64,000 nucleotides of DNA. Origin: Gavia stellata. Taxonomy: Eukaryota; Chordata; Aves; Gaviiformes; Gaviidae. Both the position numbers and the translations under genes were made by a program. Of this stretch, positions 39,478 through 48,910 are shown piece after piece (the first letter of the stretch is position 1; the number at the start of each line of letters is the position of its first letter). The notes beneath the pieces were generated by a model. The model was not told the origin of the DNA. It made no database searches and saw nothing but the letters and a program-made list of their open reading frames with translations. The stretch spans positions 111,554,334 through 111,618,333 of the forward strand of contig NC_082595.1 in assembly GCF_030936135.1 (NCBI RefSeq). Direction: 5' to 3'.

Positions 39478-42400
39478 CTACAAAAGGGGGAAAAGAAGAA
39501 ATAACATTCATTCACTCGCTGCAGAATCTCGGTCGCGTTTCTAAGGGTAAGGCCCTGTAACCATGGCCGAGCATCGTTCTGCTGCATCTCAGCGGAGATG
39601 CTAGAGGGCACCCATTTTCTGACGGGCTCCACCCCTGCTCCCCTCCGGCCGGCGGGACCCTCACCTGGTGCCGATGGACACCCTGGGCGGCGAGGCGACG
39701 ATCAAGTGGGACTTGAGCATCGGCGTCGGTGGCTGGGTTCGCTGAAGCTGAGCGACCGGCTCCGCACCTGCGGGGAATCGGGTGTCAAAGGGGACGCGGG
39801 ACGATGCAGTCCTCCTCCCGTGCGGCCCCCGGGCACCGCGATGGGGTGACGTGGGTGCTCCCAGCCCACAAATCCGGATGTTTAAAGTGGGGAGCGAGAA
39901 AGCAGAGACAAGGTGCCCTTAGCTCCCAGCCCAACCCTGCACCCCAAAAGGATGAAGGGGAAGACATGCAGGACTCACCGGTGATAGGGACGGGAGAGTT
40001 GAAGTGGCAGTGGCCCAGCTGATGCTGGTGAAGATGTGGGGGACACTGGAATTTGGATCGAGGGCAACGCCTGTGGGGGAAAAGAGGGGTCAGCGCTAGC
40101 CCCGAGGATCCCTGTTCCCCCATGCCACCCCACAGGCATTCACCTCCCTGCAAAGACCAGCCTGGAATACCCACAAACTGGGAGCACTGGGAGTGGGATG
40201 GAAATCCCCGTGCAAGCTCTCCTCCAGCGCCGGATCCTGCTAACATGGGGCATGGCACATGTACTGTGTCACCCTTCACTGGGCCACAGCAACGTCTTCA
40301 CTCCTGCAACTGTTTTCGGTTGCAATACCGAACCACATGCACTGCCCTGGTCTGTATGTATATATTTTTGCACCTATTTACATAGGCTTTCTGCTTTCAG
40401 ATGATGTGGCATCCGTTCCCTGGGATGGGAAAAGATATACTTATGCATCTATGTAGCCTGTCCCTGCTCTAGCTTGCAGCTCCAGAACAGCGCTCAGCTC
40501 TCAGGTAGCCCCTGGGACAAGGGCCACTGGCCCAGGGTGCCCACAGGGCCACTGCTCCGGGTCCCCAGGTTTCCTTGTGCCTCAAAAGCCCGTGCCCCGG
40601 TGAGCATGCAGCGGAGACGTGCAGGATCCGGCACGGCTGCATTCCAGCTCCATGTTATCTGCCGGCAGAAGGGCGTGTTGCATACCAGCACCGGGTAATT
40701 GCAGGGGAGCGGAGCCCAGCAGCTCCCCCAGCCCGCAACGGCTGTGGCAGAAGCACAGGAGCCCCTTAACCAGGCGTTAACGAAGCCAGTCGCTCAAGGG
40801 CTGAAGGGCAACCAGGCAGGGGATGGTGCTACACATTGCTGGGGTGGTAATGAAACGTCCCTGCCGCAGCAGGGACTTGCAGAGCAAACCAGATCATGAC
40901 CTGCCCTTTGGCAAGATTTCGGGAGGTGACGCAGCCCTGGGAGATGCCGCCAGCTCACCTGGTAGGCGTGATCAGCCTGGATGTGCCAGAAGGAGCTGGG
41001 GGCAGACTGGCTCAGGGCGCTGCTGGCCAGGGTGGGCTCCAGCACCGGCTGCTCCACCAGCAGTGCCTCCGGCTTCGCCAGGGCTGGCTGGATGATGATG
41101 GGGGCGGATGCGGACGTGGGGCTGGTGGCGGCGGCTGCCTCCGGCGCCGGCTCTTCCTTCACCTGCACTTCGGTGTAGTAGAAATCCTCCTCCCGCTTCC
41201 GCTGGTCAGAGTCTGCACTGTCCCTGCCGGGGATGAAAGGGGGACAGTGGTGAAAAGGTGGCCACGTTCCCATCAAGGTGAGCAGTCCCTGACTTCGCCG
41301 GGGGAGAGCCATCTCACCCTCTCGGGCAGAGCAGCTCCGCTCCCAGGCTCCAAAGCATCACGTCAGCTGCGATCAGCAACAGCCACTGCCTCTGCAGCAG
41401 CACTTCATGCTTCCAAGAAAGATCAATGTCTCTTCCAGGGCCTTTAAAAATGCTGGCACATTGACCGGGTGCCACTGAAAATCCCCTGCTCATTTCTAAT
41501 CGAGTTCATTTAGCACAGCCATGACCAAAGCCCTGCGGTTCACCCAGCAGGAAACAGCCTCTAAAGTCTTTTTTGTTCTTTTCCCAGTGCATTTATCCAG
41601 CACTGGATGGCAGTCCAGCGCTGCCCACTGCACTGCAGCCCTTCTGTCACGTTTGCAAGGGAGGAGGAGAAAAATACATACCGGAAAACGTGGACTAAAG
41701 CATGAGAAAACTGAGGTTGGGGCGAGAAGTGCAATAGGGCCATAGGAGGAGAGCATAGCAAAGCTGATCCCCACACCCAGACCCTCACCACTTCGTATTT
41801 TGGGGGGAATTCACAGGAGATCAGGACAAAGCAAAGCAAACTACCAAAGGGACAACCGCCGCCAGGCTGGCACACAGGTGCCCATACCAGCCCCAACAGC
41901 TGAGCTGGAGCCAGCCGCTGTCGCAGCAGGCATGTCTTCCAGGCTGGCAGCCCTTGTGAAATCCAACCGGGCTGGTGCTTTTCTGCCTCTGCCCAGGAGC
42001 CCAGGGCTCACGTGTAACCTGAACTCCCCCCAGTGCAAAATGCACACAGGAGCTGGGCAGTCCCAAAGCCCAAACGGGTCTCCTGTGCCTCCCAGAACGC
42101 CCTGGGCTCCCTGAAGGCGGGGACACATACAACAGTGGCTTTGGTGACATGGACTGCTTGGCTGCAGGAATTACGAATTATGCAGCGGCAGGGCATGCGG
42201 CTTCAGTGTGGTCGTGCAGGGATTGAGGAGGTGAAACCTTCGCCTTACCCGAGGTGCTGGGTCTTGACGTGCCGCTTGATGCCGACGATGGAGCGCAGGA
42301 CCTTGCCGCAGCTCGGCCACAGGCACTTGTACATCACCTTCACCGAGTTCTGGCAGAGAGACAGTCCGTGTTACCCCCTGCCTGGCAGCCGCGTCCCTTC

Positions 42401-45058
42401 CATGGGACGCCAGCTCAGCTTGAGCCACCCCACCAGCACTGGGACCGCCCCCCCGACGGCAGCAGTACCTTTCTCTTGCGCGGAGCAGGTTCATCAAGGA
42501 GAAAGGGGTCGGAGTCAGTCTCGAAGCCATCGTCCATCTGGGGGGAGCTCAGGGCCTCGCTGGAGTACTTGGGGCTGCCTGCGGGGTGGGGGGGCGAAGG
42601 GGTGGAGATGTCGCTGCCCCCACTCCAGTGCCCACTGGTGGTGCTGCTGCCGCTGTCCGAGACGTCACCGCTCTCCTTCCAGGGATCGCACGCTGCCCGT
42701 GAGGCTGCAGGGAGGGGACACGTGCTGCCACCCTCAGCTCAGGGCCAACCAAATCCCCCCAGGGCAGAGACCAGCCCTGAGGCTGGATAACCCACAACAA
42801 CAGTTTGCCTCTATTTACTTATTTTTTAAAAAAACTTGGCAAGGTGAAGCCTTTGCACCTTTGCTCAGCACCAGCTTCCAATTATTGGTCGTTTATCCCT
42901 TTTTTTTCCCCTCCCCATCCTCCTTGGCATCAGCGCAATCCCACGGGCACAGCCGGCACACGGCGAGCTGCCAGCACCAGGGCACGCACATTTCCCACGG
43001 CTCCAGGCAGCTATTTTTATCCCTCTGGCTGCATTTGACTCCTCGGGAATGAAACTGCCTCTAAAAAAGGAGCAACCGGGCGGTGCTCCCCAGCCCGGGA
43101 CTCCTGAGCGGGGCTCCCTGGCCCCCCGGGACTCCTGTGGAGAGCAGGGCTACCCCCACCACGCTGCCAGGGGTGTCCCCGCTTGCTCAGACCCAACCGG
43201 CACCAGCACCCGTGGGCTCCACCGCGACCCCAGTGCCGCTCCCCAGCCACCTCCAGCCCAGCATGGTCCCTGTCCTGGCAGCTATTCAGCACCCAGCAAA
43301 CACCTCTGCAGGGCAAGAGCCCTGGCACTGAGAACCAAAGGGCACAGCGTATTTCTCCACATCTCCTTTTGTTTCAGATGTCGTTTTTTTAACAAATATA
43401 TATGAATATTTTAAATGCACACTCACGGGGGATGCCGCTCTCGCCAGCGGGAGGGCTCTGCACCACGGGGCTGCAGGAGAGGCTCGTCAGCACCATGGCT
43501 GCCACCATCTCGTCCATCTCCACAGCCGTGTCAGCCTTCCTGCACCGCGAGGGGAGAGATGTGAAACACGGGGAGGAAAAGGCAGAGAAAGAGCCTGTGT
43601 ACAACCCAGGGAGTCACCGTGTACCCAAAGGGCAGTACAACCTGCAGCAGCGCAGGTTCCCCCCCACCGCCTCCCTCCATAAACTCTGAGTCATTTTAAA
43701 GTCATTGGGAAAGATGTTTTATTCCCATTTGGAGGAAAAAAAAAAATTAAAAATCCCCTTGATCCTAAATTTAACCATCCTCCAGATAATCCCACGCTGG
43801 GAAGGCGGATGTATCCCCGGCATCACCGCTCTCTCCGTCGGTGTGAAAACAAGCACGAGTGCTGCCAGAGCCGCCAAGAGACCCTCTCCCGCCCGAGTGA
43901 GATACCACCAGCCAAAGGCACGAACCTCTTGGGTACATCGATATTGCTGGATACAGATCTCTGCAGCGCCTCGGCAGGGCCGGGACCGCCGGCCACGGGC
44001 AAGGCGGGGGGCTGGAGCGCGGCCGGCCGCACATCCTGCGCCTTCCAGCAAGCCTGCAAGCCCTGCTCTGGCAGCAGCACCTTCACCTTGTCGCTCAGCG
44101 GGTTGTGCTGCTCCACGAGGCCAGCGCACTCCTGCCCGTTGTAGGTGACAAGGACCTGAAAACAGCACGAGGGGCGATTTGTCAGTGCCACCTGCCAGCC
44201 CGCGGCTCCCGGGGGATGTCCTGCCGCAGCACAAGCAAGCCTTCACCCGCCGCAGGATCTCCCCTCCTCCTCCCGCAGCGGATGGGGCCACAGAGGGCTT
44301 CAGGACAAAGGCAGAGCCTGTCCTGAAGGGCTTGGACTTCAGACTGCTGTCACAGCAAACCAAAGAGGTGGCCAGGGTTCATCCCAACCCCACCAGAGAT
44401 CTGCTCTTCCTGGGCACAAGCTCCCCAACTCCAGCAATCCCAAGTTGAGGGACTTCCTGAGCCGGTATCAGCTGCCCCTTGAGCGTCATGACTTTGGGTG
44501 GACTTTTCTCCAATGAATTTGTGTCTGCTTTGGCTTTGTTCTCACGCCATCCTGCTGCAAGGACTCCCACAATTATTACACAGCCTGGCAAAGTACGTAG
44601 CTAAAAGGATTAAAAGACGGAGGAGGATGAGGGAACGGAGGTTTCCTGGGTGAAGTGATCCTCAATTCACACCTTGGCTCTGCCAGTCCCAGCTCTTTTG
44701 GGCAGGGGAAGACGTGCAAACCTCACCTCCTCCTTCACAGAGTCCCAACCTCCTTCTGATGGGCAGTCTTCCACCACTACCACCCGTGAGCCTACTTCTG
44801 TTCCTGATAAAGTAGCCGAAGAGACACANNNNNNNNNNNNNNNNNNNNNNNNNNNNNNNNNNNNNNNNNNNNNNNNNNNNNNNNNNNNNNNNNNNNNNNN
44901 NNNNNNNNNNNNNNNNNNNNNNNNNNNNNNNNNNNNNNNNNNNNNNNNNNNNNNNNNNNNNNNNNNNNNNNNNNNNNNNNNNNNNNNNNNNNNNNNNNNN
45001 NNNNNNNNNNNNNNNNNNNNNNNNNNNNTGGAAGCAGCTTGCTCCGCGGAGACATGCT
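39366..45058 (-). CDS. ZNF395: ZNF395 (HDBP2/PBF), C2H2 zinc-finger and C-clamp transcription factor; 5' coding exon interrupted by a gap, two 1-base frame breaks as printed
   Basis: Firm minus-strand coding exons are 44155-43926, 43539-43427, 42704-42469, 42349-42249, 41223-40959, 40070-39979, 39767-39665 and 39477-39366. All use GT/AG. Together they encode about 417 residues colinear with human ZNF395 (513). Features in order: [17 protein letters not shown] (HDBP-family N-domain), [20 protein letters not shown] (export-like region), PRKRK basic signal, one C2H2 finger ([14 protein letters not shown]...HVKTQH), [24 protein letters not shown], and a C-terminal C-clamp with [19 protein letters not shown]. 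The family binds GC-rich DNA (Huntington and GLUT4 gene promoter elements) and shuttles between nucleus and cytoplasm. The first coding exon (about 45058-44727) is interrupted by 200 N. Exons 40070-39979 and 39767-39665 each appear one base short in a C run. PNOC adjacency matches human 8p21. Confidence 0.95.
39665..39767 (-). CDS. ZNF395: ZNF395 coding exon with an apparent 1-base deletion
   Basis: The exon begins [11 protein letters not shown] in frame, as in human ZNF395. After a three-C run (plus-strand GGG at 39735-39737) the family sequence ([13 protein letters not shown]) continues in the next frame. The exon is 103 bases where 104 would preserve both phases. It is most likely a sequencing or consensus error in a homopolymer. 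Confidence 0.9.
39979..40070 (-). CDS. ZNF395: ZNF395 coding exon with an apparent 1-base deletion
   Basis: The exon begins [11 protein letters not shown] in frame and then slips: [11 protein letters not shown] and SLSP appear in the next frame after a five-C run (plus-strand GGGGG at 40038-40042). The exon is 92 bases, whereas 93 is expected from phase 0 at both ends. As printed the mRNA would lose the C-clamp. Confidence 0.9.
40959..41223 (-). CDS. ZNF395: ZNF395 coding exon (FYYTEVQ and Ala/Pro-rich segment)
   Basis: It completes a Gly codon after the zinc-finger exon and runs through [16 protein letters not shown], an Ala/Pro/Ser-rich spacer and [13 protein letters not shown], ending at CCAG|GTGAGC in phase 0. 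The conserved blocks at each end match human ZNF395; the spacer is divergent, as expected. Confidence 0.94.
42249..42349 (-). CDS. ZNF395: ZNF395 coding exon (C2H2 zinc finger)
   Basis: It encodes [20 protein letters not shown] followed by [14 protein letters not shown], a single classical C2H2 finger (Cys-x4-Cys, His-x4-His). The flanking exon carries the basic PRKRK. The exon ends in phase 2 at CGG|GTAAGG. Confidence 0.95.
42469..42704 (-). CDS. ZNF395: ZNF395 coding exon (Ser-rich segment to basic signal)
   Basis: It reads [20 protein letters not shown], then [20 protein letters not shown], and later [20 protein letters not shown]. Ser/Thr-Pro sites are abundant, consistent with the known phosphorylation-controlled (14-3-3) localisation of the family. 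It begins in phase 1 and ends in phase 0. Confidence 0.94.
43427..43539 (-). CDS. ZNF395: ZNF395 coding exon ([20 protein letters not shown])
   Basis: It begins after GGTGCAG, completes an Arg codon and reads [20 protein letters not shown], then [17 protein letters not shown]. The hydrophobic Met/Val/Leu spacing is that of the nuclear-export segment of the family. The donor is CCCCC|GTGAGT. Confidence 0.94.
43926..44155 (-). CDS. ZNF395: ZNF395 coding exon (HDBP N-terminal domain)
   Basis: It starts after GTTTTCAG with [20 protein letters not shown] and ends [11 protein letters not shown] at a GTTCGT donor. It aligns with the human segment starting VYVWYGGQECTGLVEQH. The middle is divergent and Ala/Pro-rich. 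Confidence 0.93.
44727..45058 (-). CDS. ZNF395: Probable ZNF395 first coding exon, mostly hidden by the gap
   Basis: Upstream of the gap, an acceptor-like CCCCGTGTTTCAG is followed by CAGC and an ATG at 45054 (MSPRSKLLP...). Downstream of the gap the minus strand stays open and reads ...[19 protein letters not shown] to a strong donor, GAG|GTGAGG. Human ZNF395 has about 75 residues before the next exon, which fits one exon spanning the gap. Similarity is too weak to be certain. Confidence 0.45.
44829..45028. other. Assembly gap (200 N)
   Basis: Exactly 200 N are present, probably a placeholder rather than a measured length. It interrupts the expected first coding exon of ZNF395, in a GC-rich area just 3' (in transcription terms) of the promoter island. 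Confidence 0.99.
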
Positions 45059-45239
45059 GCTGAAACACGGGGCTGGGAGAGCACCGCACACCCCGCCAGT
45101 GTTGGCAGAGGCCTCCCTGGGCAGCCTGTCAGCCCGGTGATGCTTGGCCCCATGCTGAGGCCTGCCACCCCTCCAGGCCTGGGGGTCAGGAAGTGGCAGG
45201 GGGGAGAGGAGCGGGGCTAGAGATGGGCAGGATCCCTCT

Positions 45240-45990
45240 CACCCCCCATGGCCACCCCTCATCTCTCCTCAAGGTGGCCCCTCACACTGCATGGCCACCC
45301 CTCATCTCCTACCATGGCAGCCTCTCATCTCCCCATGGCCACCCTTGATCTCCCCTCATGGCCACTGCCTCTCACAACTCATCTCCCCCCACAGCTGCTC
45401 CTTACAGCCCATGGCCATCATGCCTTACCCCTCATGGCCACCCTTCATCTCTCCATATGGCTGCCCCTCATGTCCCCATGGCCACCCCTCAGGGCCACCC
45501 CTCATCTCCCCTCATGATCTCCCCTCATGGCCGACCCTCATCTCCCCTCATGATCTCCCCTCATGGCCGACCCTCACATCCCACAGCCACCCCTCATCTT
45601 CCCCCATGGCCACCCCTCATCTCCCCTCACGATCTCCCCTCATGGCTGACCCTCACATCCCACGGCCACCCCTCATCTCCCCTCACGATCTCCCCTCATG
45701 GCCGACCCTCACATCCCATGGCCACCCCTCATCTCCCCTCACGATCTCCCCTCATGGCCGACCCTCACATCCCATGGCCACCCCTCATGATCTCCCCTCA
45801 TGGCCGACCCTCACATCCCATGGCCACCCCTCATCTCCCCTCATGGCCGACCCTCACATCCCATGGCCACCCCTCATCTCCCCTCATGATCGCCCCTCCC
45901 GGCTGCCCCGCCCGCCCCATGGCCGCCCCCTACCCCTCACGGCTCTCCCCCACCCCTCACGACTGTCCCTCACCCCTTATGGCCGCCTCT
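45240..45990. repeat. Composite minisatellite with a 56-bp higher-order unit (ZNF395 intron 1)
   Basis: It is built from CCACCCCTCATCTCCCCTCA, CGATCTCCCCTCATGGCCGA and CCCTCACATCCCATGG words. These combine into a roughly 56-bp unit, clearest from about 45,590 to 45,830, flanked by looser ATGGCCACCCCTCATCTCC variants. Three-frame open reading on the plus strand is a composition effect. Confidence 0.93.
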
Positions 45991-46049
45991 CCCTCTCCCC
46001 CTCCCTCTCCCTCTCCCTTTCCCCCTCCCGCCGACTGACGTCCCTGACG

Positions 46050-46900
46050 GCTCCCCCCCCCCCCGCTCCCCGGCGCTGGCGGGAACGGCGCGTGCCCTCT
46101 CAGCCCTCCCGCCCGCCACTGACTACGTGCAGTTCCCCACGTGGCGACCGCGCGCGCCCCCCGGCCAGGGAACAGCCCGCCCGGCACGTTCGCGCCCCCG
46201 TCCGCGAGCCGAGGGAAGGCGGGCGGGGGAGAGGAGGGGCTGGGCCGCCGAGGGAGCGCCGCCAATCGGCGGGCGGCAGGCCAGCCGGAAGGGACCAATG
46301 ACGGGAGGCGGCACCGCGCGGCGGCCAATACCGGGCAGGTGGCGGGGGAGGCCCCGCCTTCCCCGTGCCCCTAGCGGCGCTGCGGCCGAGCGCGGCGCCA
46401 GTTTGGAGCGGCTGCGGCGGCGCGGGCAGCGCCTCCCGTCTTCCCTCGGCCGGTGGCCCCGGCGTCCGCCCCCCCGTCCCGTGGGGGGTGTGCCAGGAGC
46501 TGGCCTGCTTCCCGGCAGCCGGTGGGGGTTGTGGCTCGGCGCCGGCGACCCTCCCTCCCTCTCTCCCTCCGCCGCCGGTCACCCAGGCCAACGCCTCAGC
46601 TTGGGGGGGGGGTGTGGCGGAGGCCCCGCTTGGGCCTCGTCGAGCCTTGTCGAGCGCCGGGCGTCAGCTCAGCCTCCCTGCCGGGGAGTGTCTCCCGTGG
46701 GGGACAGCGCGGGCGGCCTGCTTGGGCCGGCGTCCCTGAGGAGCCGCGAGGGCCCGGCGCGCCCCTCTGCCGCCTTCCCCTCTGCCTTGGAGGCGGGTGG
46801 GCTCCCTCTGAGGGAGGGGGGAGCTCTGCCTTCAGTCCCGGCGTTGCCCCAGCCCAGGCGTGGTGCGGGCTGCTCCTCAGAGGGGGACAGCCCGGGAAAT
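46050..46900 (-). promoter_or_regulatory. CpG-island promoter of ZNF395 with three CCAAT boxes
   Basis: The stretch is CpG-dense. CCAAT boxes at 46262-46266, 46295-46299 and 46325-46329 are spaced 33 and 30 bases, the spacing typical of multi-site NF-Y promoters. ZNF395's 5' UTR exon is expected here. CCAAT boxes in this orientation could also drive plus-strand transcription from about 46,380 onward, but no plus-strand gene follows that I can recognise. Confidence 0.7.
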
Positions 46901-47919
46901 GGGGGGATAAAGGTGGTGGCTCAACCTCGGGTTGGCGTGTGGGGACCACAGTTAGTTTTATTTTATTAAAAGAGGGAAAAGTTCGGTAAAAGTTTGGGGA
47001 AAATGATCCTCTGTTTTCACTTTGTTGTTTTCAGCGCAAGAAGCAAAGAGGTGGCGAGCAGCAGGCGCTCGTCTGCGTCACAAGTGAGCCCTGTCCTAGC
47101 TAGGCTGGATACCCAGCCCAGGCGCACAGTGCGGCCACAGCATTGTGCACAGACCCTTCCTGCTTCCAGAGGCATTTCTTCACCCCTGTGTTTTAAAAAA
47201 TCGTTTACAGACCACTAAAAAAATGCCATAAATGCAAAAGAGTGATTAAGTAATTGCACCGATCAGCTATCTGTCCTAAACCTAGCAAAATTCTTCCAAG
47301 ACCGTGGAAAGCTCTTACTTTAGGGTATTACTTGATCTCTGTCCTTCCCAGCTTTACTGATTCTCATTCCACTAATTTCACCTTTACTGTCACAGTTTGG
47401 GGTTGATGTAAGATTAAATCTTAGCTGAATGTAAGCTAAACGGGCTAAATCGGAGAATAAGTACTAATGGTGCCTGTATATAGTCCAGATTTAGAGACTT
47501 GGTGTGGGTGCAGTATTACATAGAGTGCTTAATAATACAGTGAAAGCAGTATGTGTGCATGATCCACTGCCTAAATATCCCAGGTACTTACCTGCTCCTG
47601 GGCAGCTCATTCCTTTATATACCAATAAAATGTAACGTGATTGATACCGGTGTGTAAAGCTCATCAATATGTCGGTGTACCTGACCCCCAAACGAGAAGG
47701 TCCATGGCTGGATTTGCAGTTGGCACCCTGTGGCATCTCTGCCAAGACTGAGCAAGTGTGGTAGCACTGGTGATGAGCACACATGTCACGGCAGTGGCCT
47801 TTGAAATCTTGCACTGAGATCGTTTCACGTAGAGTGAAAAGCTTTTCTGTGGTTAATAGTCCACTTTTAATCTAGAGAGCATCCGCCTATCATGTTTAAT
47901 AGCACTAATGCACCTCTAA

Positions 47920-48910
47920 TCTATTAATTTCTTTAGTCCCTTTTTGAACCCTTTTAATTCGCTTGGTCTCCGCCACATCCTGCCCCTGCAGCTTCACCAG
48001 GGGCCGATGCGTTACGTGAAAAAAATTCTTGCTTTTGTTTGCCTGGGAATTTCTTCGGTGTCCCCAGCTTTTGTCTTACATGTTTACTGCCTGATAATTC
48101 TTTTGTCATCCCTGCAGTATTCCCGACTCAGGAGCTTTATCAGGTTCTCCCTCCCTGCCCCACCAGTTGTGTCCTTCACAGACTTTTGGTTGTCCCTTAC
48201 GCAGAAGCTGACTTCTCCCTCTGATTAACCATGATAACCCTTCACTGTAACTTCAGTAGTTTGACATATGCTTTCGGAGATGGGGTGACTGGATCGACAT
48301 CAGTCATCAAAATGTGGTGCTTTATACACTGGCATAATGATGTTTACTATTTTGGTTTCTATTTCTTTCCTAACAGCCGCCAACATTTGATTTGACTACT
48401 GCTAAGCGTTAAGCTGATCTTCTCGGACAACTACCAACAATCACCCCCAAATCTCTTTTTTCCTGAGAGGTAATAGCTGATTTAGAGCCCGTGACTGTAT
48501 ACGTATGATTAGCATAATTTTTCCAAGATGTGTTTCTTATTGAGGTTAAATCACATCTGCCATTGTATCTCCTCATCGCACTGTGCTGTGAGATCTTTCC
48601 CTGTTTTCAGGCATGGCTGTTTGGGATAATTTTGCCTGTAAATGTTGTCACCTCACTACTCACTCCCTGGTCAGATTTTGTAATGATGTGTTGAACAACA
48701 TATCGCCTGGTCCAGATCCATGAGGGATCCCATCTGTTATCCTCTTGCCTTGGGGAATGGATACGGAACTGTTTATTCCTACCCTTGGTTTCTCAGAAAT
48801 TTTTAACCAGTTATCTACAAGAGAGGCTTCCTTCCCTATCCCACAAAAACTTGGGCTGTCAGAATTTGGCAGGGAGTGTTAGCAAAGCTCCATGAACCTG
48901 TAAGTGAAAA
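47920..48910 (-). repeat. Old CR1/L3-type LINE 3' region
   Basis: The plus strand shows the antisense of a CR1 3' end in the expected order: GGTCTCCGCCACATCCTGC, CGATGCGTTACGTGAAAAAA followed by TTCTTGCTTTTGTTTG, GTTAAATCACATCTGCCATT, TGTGTTGAACAACATATCGC followed by CTGGTCCAGATCCATGAGGG, and TTTATTCCTACCCTTGGTTT followed by TTTTTAACCAGTTATC. It is strongly diverged and frameless, so it is an ancient copy. Confidence 0.8.

Noticed and set aside
42033-43052. 339-residue plus-strand open frame
   Set aside because: It is antisense to three firm ZNF395 exons and reads through their introns.
45291-46301. 336-residue plus-strand open frame and overlapping 226-residue frame
   Set aside because: It translates the minisatellite and then the CpG island; the repeated Ser-Pro-His-Pro strings are unit artefacts, and two frames are open simultaneously.
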